Shown here: one piece after another, positions 52,755 through 61,916 of the stretch
How positions within the stretch are numbered: the first letter of the stretch is position 1
How the letters are laid out: every line of letters begins with the position of its first letter
Assembly: GCF_000986865.1 (NCBI RefSeq)
Contig: NZ_LAVS01000086.1
Location: 226,932-290,931, forward strand
Direction of reading: 5' to 3'
Length of the DNA: 64,000 bases
Source: Rheinheimera mesophila
GTDB taxonomy: Bacteria; Pseudomonadota; Gammaproteobacteria; Enterobacterales; Alteromonadaceae
Made by a program: the position numbers and the translations under genes
Notes under the pieces: generated by a model
Told to the model about the DNA's origin: nothing
Seen by the model: only the letters and a program-made list of their open reading frames with translations
The model's database searches: none

Positions 52755-54073
52755 TTTAGTCCTGACTCCGGGAAACGTATGACAAAACGGGCGCCTCCGA
52801 GTGGACTTTGCGAGACCTGTAGTTCACCTGAGTATGAGCTGACCAGTTCAGAAACGATAGACAGGCCTACACCATGCCCTTCTTTATAGGTATCCAGTCG
52901 GGTGCCACGTTGAAACAATTCGTCTCTTTTATCTGCCGGAATACCCGGACCATCGTCCTCAATATCAAGTTGTAATGGTTTACCAAAAGCACTGACCTTC
53001 ACTCTGTGATTGCAGGCTTTACAGGCGTTATCCAGCAGATTACCAAGAATTTCCATTAAATCAGTCTCGTCGCCGCGAAAGACCACCTGATCCGTGCAAT
53101 GAATGTCAATCAGGCAGCCTTTATCCCGATAAATTTTGCTCAAGGCCTGTTCTAGTTTCTCAATCAGCGGTTTGACCTTAATTTGTTTATGCCACAAATC
53201 CTGGCCTGAACTGGAGGCTCGTTTGAGCTGATGTTCAATCATGCCGGTTATACGGTCCAGTTGCTCGCGCAATTCAGGTTGTTCAGATAACTTGGACGTG
53301 CGCAGCACGGCGATCGGCGTTTTTAAGGCGTGTGCTAAATCACTTAAATGATGACGGTATCGTTGTTTTTGTCGGTTTTGATTCGCCAGCAACAGGTTTA
53401 AGTCTTCTTTAATTTTATGGAGTTCTGCAGGATAGTCACGCAGCAACTGTTCTTGTTGGCCACTTTCAAGTTGGTGGATTTCTTTATCCAACGAGGTCAA
53501 AGGTTTAGTGATCCAGTAATAGGCCAGCAAGGTTAACCCAACCAACACCAGCGCTATGCCAATAAACCACTGGCTCAAGGTTTTTCGGAAGGCTTTTAAC
53601 GGTTCCTGCAGTAAGTGATCATTCTGTACTACGTGAATGGTTAAGGGCAGGGTGTTGTCACCCAGATCAAATAGTACAGAAAAAGACAATACCCAATATT
53701 TTTGCTGATACTGCTCCATCAGCACAAACTCGTGCGAGGCTGGCAAAATTTGATGGGTAGGCGGGTCAAATTGTTGATTGATCGACGAATCAGATTGCCA
53801 CAACAGTTCGTTTTCGCTGGTAATAAAGGCAGCCAGGCCTGAATCAGGGCGATAAAAGTCCGGCGGCAGCAAATTATTACTCAACTCCACCTTACCCTCG
53901 GCGGGTTGCACTTCCGCCAGGATGGAGTACATATGCACTTCGAGTTTTTGCTCAGTGCTGGTCAACAGTTGAGTATAAAAAGCCTGTTCTATTGCAAAAA
54001 ACGAACTGGGTAGCAGAAAGAACAATAAAAACAGGCTAATAATCCCCTGACGAACCTTGAGCGACAACTGCAT
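52751..54073 (-). CDS. PhoQ-like sensor histidine kinase
   Basis: A 440-residue membrane sensor kinase. Helix 1 is at about 9-29, a ~138-residue periplasmic domain spans 30-167, helix 2 is at 168-188 and is followed by a HAMP-like linker. The phosphate-acceptor is His248 in 'DLAHALKTPIAVLRTS'. N-box 'LMEILGNLLDNACKACN', G1 'DIEDDGPGIPADKRDELF' and G2 'GHGVGLSIVSEL' complete the ATPase domain. The 'LAHALKTPIAVLRTS' box resembles PhoQ. The acidic surface patch of Mg-sensing PhoQ (EDDDDAE) is not visible, so the signal may differ. It directly follows the response regulator, with adjacent stop and start. Confidence 0.88.
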   Translation of the reverse strand: MQLSLKVRQGIISLFLLFFLLPSSFFAIEQAFYTQLLTSTEQKLEVHMYSILAEVQPAEGKVELSNNLLPPDFYRPDSGLAAFITSENELLWQSDSSINQQFDPPTHQILPASHEFVLMEQYQQKYWVLSFSVLFDLGDNTLPLTIHVVQNDHLLQEPLKAFRKTLSQWFIGIALVLVGLTLLAYYWITKPLTSLDKEIHQLESGQQEQLLRDYPAELHKIKEDLNLLLANQNRQKQRYRHHLSDLAHALKTPIAVLRTSKLSEQPELREQLDRITGMIEHQLKRASSSGQDLWHKQIKVKPLIEKLEQALSKIYRDKGCLIDIHCTDQVVFRGDETDLMEILGNLLDNACKACNHRVKVSAFGKPLQLDIEDDGPGIPADKRDELFQRGTRLDTYKEGHGVGLSIVSELVSSYSGELQVSQSPLGGARFVIRFPESGLK

Positions 54074-54751
54074 CTAGCTGACTGCCATAGTGAAACGGTA
54101 ACCGCGGCCACGCAAGGTTTCGATAGGTTTTAACTCTCCGTCCGGATCGAGCTTTTTCCGCAGACGTAACACAAAGACTTCAATGACGTTGCTGTCCAGA
54201 TCGAAATCCTGATCATAAATGTGTTCGGTCAGTTCGGTTTTCGAGATCACTTTATTTGGATTATGCATAAAGTACTCCAGCACCTTGTATTCATAAGCCG
54301 TCAGGCTGACTTCATCGTCGCCCAGCCAGACCTGTTGCGTCCTGCTGTTTAGTCGGACCGGGCCTGCATGCAGCATTGGATCAGGCTGGCCTGCAGCCCG
54401 GCGTATCAGGGCATTGATACGAGCCAATAACTCCTCTGTATGAAAAGGTTTCGTCAGGTAGTCGTCTGCCCCAGCATCCAATCCCTGTACTTTCTCCTGC
54501 CAACTGCCACGAGCTGTCAGGACAATAACAGGGGTTTTTATATCATTTTGACGCGCTTTACGAATAAGGCTCAGACCATCCATTTTAGGCAGACCTATAT
54601 CAATAATGGCCAAATCGTAAGGGTATTCACTGAGTTTAAACCAACCGTCAGCGCCATCATGAGCCACGTCTACACTAAATTGCTGCTGTACCAAATGTTC
54701 ACGGATTTGCTCCGCTAATAAGCTCTCGTCTTCAACAACTAATAAACGCAT
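54074..54751 (-). CDS. PhoP-like OmpR-family response regulator
   Basis: A 225-residue regulator. The receiver starts 'MRLLVVEDESLLAEQIREHLVQQQFSVDVAHDG'. The phosphoacceptor is Asp51 in 'LAIIDIGLPKMDGLSLIRKARQ', the switch residues are in 'PVIVLTARGSWQEKVQGLDAGADDYLTKPFH', and a winged-helix DNA-binding domain ends 'DLDSNVIEVFVLRLRKKLD...TLRGRGYRFTMAVS'. 'SWQEKV' and the overall pattern are close to PhoP. The longer open frame to 54781 is not preferred, since ATG 54751 has GGAAG upstream. It is the first gene of the three-gene operon. Confidence 0.9.
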   Translation of the reverse strand: MRLLVVEDESLLAEQIREHLVQQQFSVDVAHDGADGWFKLSEYPYDLAIIDIGLPKMDGLSLIRKARQNDIKTPVIVLTARGSWQEKVQGLDAGADDYLTKPFHTEELLARINALIRRAAGQPDPMLHAGPVRLNSRTQQVWLGDDEVSLTAYEYKVLEYFMHNPNKVISKTELTEHIYDQDFDLDSNVIEVFVLRLRKKLDPDGELKPIETLRGRGYRFTMAVS

Positions 54752-55139
54752 GGGGCTTCCTTTTAAAATGGGCAAAGACAAAGTGGGGTTATGCTAAAAC
54801 ACTCTGTCTGTCGCGGCAATCCTTAACAGTGGACAAATCGTGCAAAGCATAGGGACCAGGGGCTGAATTGTTGCTGAATACCTGTTGCCCTGGTCGCCGG
54901 GGGGGCGGCTGGTGTGCTGAGCTGCGCGGGCGAACTGGTCGCTGGCAGTGGTTATAGGAGGCTTTTTGTTTTATTTTTGTAAAAATAAAGATGCAAAAAT
55001 ATTGTTTTTTACTATCTTTATTAACGAGGTTGCAACTCAACGTGGTTTCTTCAGCTTCCCTTACCGGATTGTAGTTACTGACACCAACCTTCAGTAACAC
55101 AGTGAGAAGGTGAGAAACTGTTAAAAGGAGAGAACTGTG
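54752..55139. other. Divergent intergenic region, PhoP-like operon and comEA
   Basis: 388 bases with no convincing gene. A G-run (seven G at about 54900) and a 9-bp AT palindrome TTTATTTTT-GT-AAAAATAAA (54970-54989) are the only notable structures. Frames on the minus strand here (to 55208) overlap comEA and have no coding character. It should carry promoters in both directions. No PhoP box could be recognised with certainty. Confidence 0.5.
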
Positions 55140-55454
55140 ATGAAAATCGCACTCGTTGCAGCAGTCATGGCCAGTCTGGCCTGTGCAGTTAATCTGACCG
55201 TCGCACAAGAATTAGCGAAAGCCCCTTTGTCTGTTCCTGCCACAGCGAAAGTAGCAGACAAAGCCAAGCTCAATATTAACCAGGCGTCGATAGAACAGCT
55301 GGTTGCCGTGCCTGGCATAGGTGAAAAGAAAGCTCAGGCGATTAAAGATTACATCAGCGCCAATGGGCCAATCAAAGATCAAAAGCAGTTAACCGAAGTC
55401 AAAGGGATCGGCGATAAACTGGCCGCTAAAGTGGCTGAACACGTCAGTTTTTAA
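55140..55454 (+). CDS. ComEA-type helix-hairpin-helix DNA-binding protein
   Basis: A 104-residue exported protein. After a signal peptide ('MKIALVAAVMASLACAVNLTVAQ') come two helix-hairpin-helix motifs: 'LNINQASIEQLVAVPGIGEKKAQAIKDYISANG' and 'DQKQLTEVKGIGDKLAAKVAEHVSF', as in the periplasmic DNA receptor ComEA of competent bacteria. GTG 55137 precedes ATG 55140; the ATG has an AGGAG site 9 bases upstream. No other competence gene is adjacent, so uptake of DNA is an inference from the domain. Confidence 0.87.
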   Translation: MKIALVAAVMASLACAVNLTVAQELAKAPLSVPATAKVADKAKLNINQASIEQLVAVPGIGEKKAQAIKDYISANGPIKDQKQLTEVKGIGDKLAAKVAEHVSF

Positions 55455-55464
55455 GCAAAATCAT

Positions 55465-55489
55465 GCGCTCGTCAATTGTCGCCGAGCGC
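55465..55489 (+). terminator. Terminator of comEA overlapping the convergent gene end
   Basis: GCGCTCG (55465-55471) and CGAGCGC (55483-55489) pair around an 11-base loop and are followed by TTTCATTTGTTCG. The right arm and loop lie inside the last codons of the convergent EAL-HDOD gene. Confidence 0.5.
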
Positions 55490-56695
55490 TTTCATTTGTT
55501 CGTTTGCCCACTGTACTGCCGTATGATAAGCATCTGGCACAGACTTGCTGTCAAGTTTCAGCGCTTGGATCAGTGCATTGGCGTCATCCCAGGCGGCCTG
55601 TTCATAAAACTTAATCAGTTGCAGGAACTGAGCTATAGGTCCTATACCTTCAATCAGGGCATCTTTAATGTCTTTGGACAAAGGTAGCTTACTCATGACT
55701 GAACTCATAGGTTCATCCAAAATTGCATCCATCAACGACATCATGCCAGTCAAAAAGGCTTTAGATACCTCAGAGAAACCAGCCAGTTTAGCGATATCCT
55801 CAGCAAAACGTGCTCTGGTCATCGCCAGGCGCATCAGCTCTGCCGGTTTATCACTGCTGATTTGAGCGGTAAAAAGCACAGACAGAAAACGTTTCAGCTC
55901 CGCCTGGCCTAACACCACTATGGCTTGCTTAATCGTGGCGATGTCGGTGCGTCGTTTAAAAACCGCCGAGTTGGTATAACGCAGCAATTTATAGGACAGG
56001 TGGACGTCACGTTCAAACACTGAAGTAATGGTATTGAGATCCATCTCTGGTTTGGCTGTTTCATACAACAACTCGGCTAGCGTCATTTGGGCGGGTGACA
56101 GGGCCCGACTTTGCATCATCTCAGGACGTGAGAAAAAATAGCCCTGAAAATAATCAAAACCTAACTCCACCGCCTGCAGAAACTCTTCGTTACTTTCGAC
56201 TTTTTCCGCCAGCAATTTGATATGAGGATAATCCCGGATGGCCGCTTTGATTTGCAGTATGGTATCGAGACTGGTGGCGCGAAAATCAATTTTAATAATA
56301 TCGATCAGCGGATAAAAGTGCCGCCAGACCGGCTGATGAATATAGTCATCCAGCGCCAGAATATAACCCTGGGCTTTGAGCGATTCACATTCGGCCAATA
56401 AGCGTTTTCCGGGTTGCACCGTCTCCAGTATTTCAATTACTACTTGCTCGCACGGCAACATGGAAGGGTATTTCTTCAATAAGGAGTCGAGTGTAAAGTT
56501 GATAAAACCGGGTTTGTCGCCTAAAAATTCGTCGAGGCCAAGGTTGAGCTGACTGCCTTCAATCATGCGGGAGGTCGCTTCGTTGCTATCGACTTCAGGG
56601 AATACGTTTTCCACACCATCCCTGAACAAAAGCTCATAGGCAAACAGGTTTTTATCTTTATCCAGAATAGGTTGGCGTGCAGTATAAAAGTACAT
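55472..56695 (-). CDS. EAL-HDOD signalling protein with degenerate EAL domain
   Basis: A 407-residue cytosolic protein of the YuxH/CdgJ type. The EAL half (residues 1-200) has 'ELLFRDG' in place of EAL, 'INFTLDSL', 'VVIEILE', 'ALDDYIHQPVW', 'IKIDFRA', 'LLAEKVES' and 'FDYFQGYFF'. Several metal ligands persist, but loop 6 (DDFGTGYSS) is lost, so it is probably not an active c-di-GMP phosphodiesterase. The HDOD half (about 205-400, 'LYETAKPEMDLNTITSVFERDVHLSYKLLRYTNSAVF') is intact as a protein-interaction domain. CdgJ-type proteins affect motility in Vibrio. ATG 56695 has an AGGGA site; the frame to 56731 is not used. Confidence 0.87.
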   Translation of the reverse strand: MYFYTARQPILDKDKNLFAYELLFRDGVENVFPEVDSNEATSRMIEGSQLNLGLDEFLGDKPGFINFTLDSLLKKYPSMLPCEQVVIEILETVQPGKRLLAECESLKAQGYILALDDYIHQPVWRHFYPLIDIIKIDFRATSLDTILQIKAAIRDYPHIKLLAEKVESNEEFLQAVELGFDYFQGYFFSRPEMMQSRALSPAQMTLAELLYETAKPEMDLNTITSVFERDVHLSYKLLRYTNSAVFKRRTDIATIKQAIVVLGQAELKRFLSVLFTAQISSDKPAELMRLAMTRARFAEDIAKLAGFSEVSKAFLTGMMSLMDAILDEPMSSVMSKLPLSKDIKDALIEGIGPIAQFLQLIKFYEQAAWDDANALIQALKLDSKSVPDAYHTAVQWANEQMKALGDN

Positions 56696-56790
56696 AAGTC
56701 CCTGAACAGCTAAACAGAAGTCATGCTTCAATGTAGCAAAGATCTGCGGGAAATGACTACGGTCTTACAGATTTTTTCAAAGTCTCACCG

Positions 56791-56836
56791 CTCTGGTCTT
56801 TGGGCGACCTGCAGATCAGGTCACCCGGAACCAGAG
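56791..56836 (-). terminator. Nested hairpin after putP
   Basis: CTCTGGT (56791-56797) pairs with ACCAGAG (56830-56836), and inside it GGG-c-GACCTG pairs with CAGGTC-a-CCC around CAGAT. It forms a long stem directly past the putP stop at 56840, probably a transcription end on the minus strand. The T-run comes only about 15 bases later. Confidence 0.55.
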
Positions 56837-56839
56837 GTG

Positions 56840-58333
56840 TTAGTTTTGTTGTAACTTATCTGATACTTGCTGAAACAAATGGCTTACTTCCTCTGTCGGA
56901 GTTGAGGTAGCCAGACTGACCAGCCAGGTCAGAAGCGCAGAGACAAATACACCGGGGATCATGGCATAGAGGAAGTCATTCAACTGTTTGCCATCGATCT
57001 GATAGGGGCTGTACGCCCAAAACAATACAGTCAAAGCACCAGCGGTAATACCGGCCAGCGCGCCCCAGTGATTCATACGTTTCCAGTACAAGCTCAGCAG
57101 CACCACAGGGCCAAAAGCCGCACCAAAACCAGCCCAGGCATTGGCAACCAGGCCAAGGATAGAGCTATTGCTATCAAGAGCGAGCACAATGGCAATAAGA
57201 GCTACTGCCAATACAGACACGCGGCCAATCAACACTTGTTGTTGATCGGTGGCGGCTTTGTGCAGGAAGGTTTTATAGAAGTCCTGCGTCAGAGCGCTGG
57301 AGGTAACCAGTAATTGAGACGAGACAGTGCTCATAATGGCCGCCAGTATGGCGGCCAGCAATAATCCCCCAACAAAGGGATGGAACAACACCTGAGACAG
57401 CAAAATAAAGATGGTCTCCGGGTCTTTCAGTGGCATTTGGGTTTGCTGCACATAGGCAATACCGACAAAACCTATGGCCATGGCACCTACAATTGAGATG
57501 ATCATCCAGGACATACCAATACGACGGGCGGCTTTAAAGTCCTCAACTGAGCGTATCGCCATAAAACGGACGATAATATGAGGCTGACCAAAGTAACCCA
57601 GACCCCAGGCCAGTAATGAAATAATGCCCAGCACGCTGGTTCCTGTGAATAAATCCAAATGTTTAGGGTTTAGTTGTTCTATGGTGGTGAACATCTGAGT
57701 CGGCTGGTCTAAAGCGCCGAAAGCGACCACAGGCACCATCACCAGCGCAATAAACATAATCATGCCTTGAACAAAATCCGTCATACTGACTGCTAAAAAG
57801 CCGCCCAACAGGGTATATGCAATCACCACACCAGCGGTCAAAAACAGACCCAATTCGTAGTTCAGACCAAAGACTTCGTCAAATAATTTACCGCCAGCGA
57901 CCATGCCAGATGAGGTGTATAAGGTGAAAAAGATAACGATCACTAATGCGGAGACCAGACGTAACAGTCGCGTTGGATCGGCGAAACGATTCTCCAGATA
58001 ATCAGGCAGAGTAATGGAGTCTTTGGCTAACTCGGTGTAGACCCGAAAACGTGGAGCAAGCAACAGATAATTAAGGTAAGCACCAATGACTAAACCCACG
58101 CCAATCCAAATTTGCGAGATCCCTGCGACATACATAGCTCCCGGCACTCCCATCAGCAGCCAGCCGCTCATGTCCGAAGCACCAGCAGATAAAGCTGTCA
58201 CTGCCGGGCCTAATTTGCGACCGCCAAGCATATACTCAGATAAATTACTGCTGGACTGACGATAGGCATATAAACCTATAGCCAGCATAGAAAGAAAATA
58301 AATAGATAACGCTAAAATGGTTCCCGTGGCCAC
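56840..58333 (-). CDS. putP: Sodium/proline symporter PutP
   Basis: A 497-residue 12-13 helix sodium:solute symporter. 'SEYMLGGRKLGPAVTALSAGASDMSGWLLMGVPGAMYVAG' holds the Na+/proline-site residues of PutP. 'AWGLGYFGQPHIIVRFMAIRSVEDFKAARRIGMSWM' and 'AAILAAIMSTVSSQLLVTSSALTQDFYK' are also diagnostic. The start is a GTG at 58333 behind GGAGA, giving MATGTILALSIYFLSMLAIG, which matches PutP. The open frame to 58396 adds a cysteine-rich, basic stretch. No putA is nearby, so it may serve osmoprotection or proline supply. Confidence 0.92.
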   Translation of the reverse strand: MATGTILALSIYFLSMLAIGLYAYRQSSSNLSEYMLGGRKLGPAVTALSAGASDMSGWLLMGVPGAMYVAGISQIWIGVGLVIGAYLNYLLLAPRFRVYTELAKDSITLPDYLENRFADPTRLLRLVSALVIVIFFTLYTSSGMVAGGKLFDEVFGLNYELGLFLTAGVVIAYTLLGGFLAVSMTDFVQGMIMFIALVMVPVVAFGALDQPTQMFTTIEQLNPKHLDLFTGTSVLGIISLLAWGLGYFGQPHIIVRFMAIRSVEDFKAARRIGMSWMIISIVGAMAIGFVGIAYVQQTQMPLKDPETIFILLSQVLFHPFVGGLLLAAILAAIMSTVSSQLLVTSSALTQDFYKTFLHKAATDQQQVLIGRVSVLAVALIAIVLALDSNSSILGLVANAWAGFGAAFGPVVLLSLYWKRMNHWGALAGITAGALTVLFWAYSPYQIDGKQLNDFLYAMIPGVFVSALLTWLVSLATSTPTEEVSHLFQQVSDKLQQN

Positions 58334-58455
58334 TGTGATTCTCCAAAAATGGTACTTTTTTATAGTTATAAAACTGCTGCATGCTACCAATAGCATGCCA
58401 CAACAGCCAGTATTTTAAGGCAGACCACCAGGGCGCTGCTGCCAATCACCGCAAT

Positions 58456-60102
58456 TTACTGATTTGGATAAAGCTCAGGTAACGCAGATGGGGCAGCAGC
58501 TTTCTCCATTGATAACTTCGACCAACAACTCCACAAGGTTTTGCCTTGCCAGTTTTGCTGCTCTTTCTGATACAACTGTTGATTAAGCAGTTGTAATTGC
58601 TCTGTAAAGGCTTGATCGTTACACCAGTTGGCTAACTCCGAAAGTGAGGCAGGGCTGCGGCCAAACTGTTGTTCTGCCCACTGCATCAGCCATTGTCGTG
58701 CTGCCGGGGCATCATTGCTATGGCAGGCATTCTGTAATTTTTTTGGATTGGCTTTGGCAACACCAGAAGGTTGAATTGTCACCTTGGGTGGCGCTGTTTT
58801 TGTTGGCCTGAACCAAAGCAGTAAGGCAACCGAACTTAGCCAAAGCAGACTGAGTACTGAGCTGGTGTGGTTCCATTGCCATGGATCCGTGTCCGCTGCG
58901 GCTGTGCCTGAGACCTGTGTTGCTGGCACCACTACTGGTGTTGTAGCCTGCTGCGCCAGTTCGGGATTGACTTTTACGCTTACACGTTTTTCCGGCAAGG
59001 TTGCATACTGGATAGATTTAGTTTTTTTATTCCACCAGGGCAATTTCACTTCTGGCAGGATCAGTTCACCCGCTTTATTGGCAACCACCGCCATACTGAA
59101 GACTTTCTGTGACACCAGGGTGCCGTTGCGCTCAGCTTGTTTGGCCTGAGGTTGCTCTTTATACAGCTTTACGCCATCAGGTACATCAAGGATTAAATCC
59201 GGCAACTGGTGTTCAGCCACATCCAAGGCTGTGATGGTAATAGTGCGGGTGACAGGTTCGCCTTGAGTTAATTGATCTGTAGCCGGACTCCACTCTTCGT
59301 TCAGGCTGACTAAATCTGCAATCAGCCAGTCACCTGGGAAATTATCCGGCTTAGCGGCAACTTCTATCGTTAAATCATTAGCGCGGGCACTGACCGCTTT
59401 GGTTTGGGCAAAATAATCATAGCGGCCAGAGTCTCTGTCGAGCATCTCGCCGCTGAGTGTAGACCCCGGCAGCACAAAGGTACCGCTGCGCTCAGGGATT
59501 AGCCGGTATCGACGGGTAAAAGTGCGGTAGCGTTCACCGTTAACTAACTCAGAGCCTTCTTTATCTTTGCCCAGTTGCTCTATGCTCAGGCCTTCGACTT
59601 TAGGCTCGCTGAGCGAGCCGCGTTGTAAATCGCCCTGAAAGAAGATTTTCACTTCAAGATAAGCCAGTTGCTGCACATAAAGTTGTGTACTGTCCAGGCT
59701 GCTTTGTAAAAATAGCTGACTATCCTCTGCGCTCTGTGGTTGTGTCGTGCCTTCAACCACTTCCACTTCGATTGACGAGGAACTGACGCCTTCAATCTCA
59801 AAGGACGGAATAATAAAAGTGCCACTTTGTTTGGCTCTGAGCAGCAGACGCCAACTGGTGGTGCGGCTGGCCTTACCGTTGATAATTTGCATTTGTTGCC
59901 CCAGCGAAGGGCCCTGCACAATAAAATCATTTTCCAATACAGAGAAATCGGGCTGAGTCGCCACCTGATCATCGGCGACCAATTCCAGTACAGCGGTTTC
60001 ACCCAACAAAAGCGGGTTTTTATCCAGCGATACTTTTAGTTCAGTCAAAGCCCATACTGGACTGGCTGCGACTAATAACAGGCATAACCACTGCTTTACC
60101 AT
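58456..60102 (-). CDS. batD: BatD family membrane protein
   Basis: A 548-residue exported protein. The signal peptide (VKQWLCLLLVAASPVWA) leads into two or three beta-sandwich domains ('LKVSLDKNPLLLGETAVLELV', 'FRTFTRRYRLIPERSGTFVLPGSTLSGEML'), then a membrane helix near residue 430 ('SVLSLLWLSSVALLLWFRP') and a helical C-terminal part. This is the BatD family (oxygen-tolerance protein), usually encoded with the BatA-BatB VWA pair. Its start overlaps the BatB-C gene by 7 bases. The exact role in aerotolerance or envelope quality is open. Confidence 0.85.
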   Translation of the reverse strand: MVKQWLCLLLVAASPVWALTELKVSLDKNPLLLGETAVLELVADDQVATQPDFSVLENDFIVQGPSLGQQMQIINGKASRTTSWRLLLRAKQSGTFIIPSFEIEGVSSSSIEVEVVEGTTQPQSAEDSQLFLQSSLDSTQLYVQQLAYLEVKIFFQGDLQRGSLSEPKVEGLSIEQLGKDKEGSELVNGERYRTFTRRYRLIPERSGTFVLPGSTLSGEMLDRDSGRYDYFAQTKAVSARANDLTIEVAAKPDNFPGDWLIADLVSLNEEWSPATDQLTQGEPVTRTITITALDVAEHQLPDLILDVPDGVKLYKEQPQAKQAERNGTLVSQKVFSMAVVANKAGELILPEVKLPWWNKKTKSIQYATLPEKRVSVKVNPELAQQATTPVVVPATQVSGTAAADTDPWQWNHTSSVLSLLWLSSVALLLWFRPTKTAPPKVTIQPSGVAKANPKKLQNACHSNDAPAARQWLMQWAEQQFGRSPASLSELANWCNDQAFTEQLQLLNQQLYQKEQQNWQGKTLWSCWSKLSMEKAAAPSALPELYPNQ

Positions 60103-61916
60103 TCTTCGACAACTCCGGCTGGTGGTTGATCATAACGACGTTTCTGATATTCAATCGCCATTTTGCGGCGTAATAACAACGAAGGATCATCTTGTACTTT
60201 GCGTAATAAATTTTCCAATTGCTGGCTTTGCTCGGCGTTGGCATTCGGCCAGGCTTGGGAAATGGCTTTTTGCTGCTGAGCCTCTGCAGTGTCTTTTGTC
60301 TCATCTTCTGCTGATGTTGGCTCAACGGACTCTTGCTGCTGTTTTTGCTGTTGAGTCTGGCCTGGCTGCTGATCCTTTTGTGAAGCCGCATCCTCCTCAC
60401 TCTGTTCGCTGGAGTCCTCTGCAGAGGACTGTTGCCCGGATTGTGTGGGTTGTTGTTGTGAGCCAGAGCCTTCAGCTTCCTCACCAGACTGCTCGCCGGA
60501 TTGCTCATTTTGTGGCTGATCCTGCGGTTTGCCATCACCTTGTTGTTGCTGCTGCTTTTGCTGTTCCAGCGCTTTTTTCACTGTCTCCAGGTTTTGTTGC
60601 GCTTTATCAAATTGAGGACTTTTTGCCAGCGCCTGCTGGTAGGCCTCGATCGCCTGCTGATACTTTTGCTGTTGCGCCAGGCTATTGCCAAGGTTATACA
60701 GGGCATCTGCAGTATCCAACTGGCGGTAGGATTGCTCCGCAGCAGCATAATCCTTTGCCCGATACGCTGCATTGCCTTTCCATAAAGGGTCTGCGAAATT
60801 TTGCCATGCACCGGAGTAATCGCCTTGCTGATAGGCCTGTTGGGCTTTTTGTTGTTGAGTTTGCCACAGCTCGCTCCATTCAAAGGCTTCAGCTTTTGGC
60901 ATAAAAAGCACCAGTGCACACAGAGTCAGCGCACCACGTTTATGCAGCCACAAGGCAAGAGGGAGCAATAACCAGACCAGATAAACTGCATTGTCCTGCC
61001 ATTGATCACCAAAAAGAGTTTGCTGCTCGTCACTGTCGGCTTTTTTATCCAGAGGTGTTAATGCCAGCAGGGCTTCGATATCGCTGTCCTCTGAACTGGC
61101 GACAGCAAACACCCCGGAGCGTAGTTCTGCCAATTGTTGCAGTTGTGTCAGAGGGACCCGGGGCAGCACTATGGCCCCCTGATGATCTTTTAATAGCTCA
61201 CCATTACTCAAACGCACAGGCGCACCTTGTGAGCTGCCAAAGGCCAGTATTGACAAGCGGTGGGGAAAGGTGTCCATCAACTCACGTAAGCGGGGATAAT
61301 CAGTGGCAGCAAAGCCGTCGGTAAACAGCACCACATCACCTTGCAGATACCCCCCTTGCTTTAACAACTGATCGGCCAGCAGTAAAGCGGCCTCCAGGTT
61401 AGAACCCTGCACTGGCATAATATCGGGGCTAAGTTCGGGCAGCAGCAGCCGGACATTATTGTGATCCTGAGTTAAAGGTGAAATGACAAAGGCATCACCG
61501 GCAAAACTGACTAGGGCCAGCTCACCCTCGTGAAGACCATTGATGTAATCCAATGCTTTAAAACGAGCCTGGGTGAAACGATCCGGCGATAAATCGGTCG
61601 CACGCATCGACATCGACATATCCATCAGAATCACAGTGGCCTTTTTTAACTGAAATACCGGAGTTGGCAAACGTTGCCAACTCGGTCCCGCCAGCGCTAT
61701 CACACTGAGCAGCCAGACCAGCAACAACAGCCAATATACAGGTTTTTGTTGCTGTTTCGCAGGCAGAGTTAACAGCTCGTTTTGTAAATGAGGTGCGATC
61801 CAGTGTTGCCATGCACTTTGAGGGCGGCGGAATTTGGTAAACAACAGCCAAACCAGCAGAGTCGGCAGCAGTAACCAGAAGTAGTCTGGCCTTAACCAGT
61901 GAAAATCAGCCCACAT
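60096..61916 (-). CDS. batB: BatB-BatC fusion: VWA membrane protein with TPR and Gln-rich tail
   Basis: A 606-residue protein. Helices at about 13-30 and 57-80, a VWA domain at about 90-285 with MIDAS 'LMDMSMSMRATD', another helix near 315-345, a TPR region of about 350-450 ('AYRAKDYAAAEQSYRQLDTADALYNLGNSLAQQQKYQQAIEAYQQAL'), then a low-complexity tail rich in Gln/Glu/Ser ('QQKQQQQQGDGKPQDQPQNE'), and a conserved short end 'LLRKVQDDPSLLLRRKMAIEYQKRRY'. It combines BatB (VWA) with BatC (TPR) in one chain, as in many gammaproteobacteria. It should act with BatA and BatD at the membrane. Confidence 0.87.
   Translation of the reverse strand: MWADFHWLRPDYFWLLLPTLLVWLLFTKFRRPQSAWQHWIAPHLQNELLTLPAKQQQKPVYWLLLLVWLLSVIALAGPSWQRLPTPVFQLKKATVILMDMSMSMRATDLSPDRFTQARFKALDYINGLHEGELALVSFAGDAFVISPLTQDHNNVRLLLPELSPDIMPVQGSNLEAALLLADQLLKQGGYLQGDVVLFTDGFAATDYPRLRELMDTFPHRLSILAFGSSQGAPVRLSNGELLKDHQGAIVLPRVPLTQLQQLAELRSGVFAVASSEDSDIEALLALTPLDKKADSDEQQTLFGDQWQDNAVYLVWLLLPLALWLHKRGALTLCALVLFMPKAEAFEWSELWQTQQQKAQQAYQQGDYSGAWQNFADPLWKGNAAYRAKDYAAAEQSYRQLDTADALYNLGNSLAQQQKYQQAIEAYQQALAKSPQFDKAQQNLETVKKALEQQKQQQQQGDGKPQDQPQNEQSGEQSGEEAEGSGSQQQPTQSGQQSSAEDSSEQSEEDAASQKDQQPGQTQQQKQQQESVEPTSAEDETKDTAEAQQQKAISQAWPNANAEQSQQLENLLRKVQDDPSLLLRRKMAIEYQKRRYDQPPAGVVEEW

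Noticed and set aside
54789..55208. 139-residue minus-strand frame in the PhoP-like/comEA gap
   Set aside because: It is antisense to the comEA signal peptide, uses unusual residues (many Cys/His) and has no binding site; comEA is clearly real.
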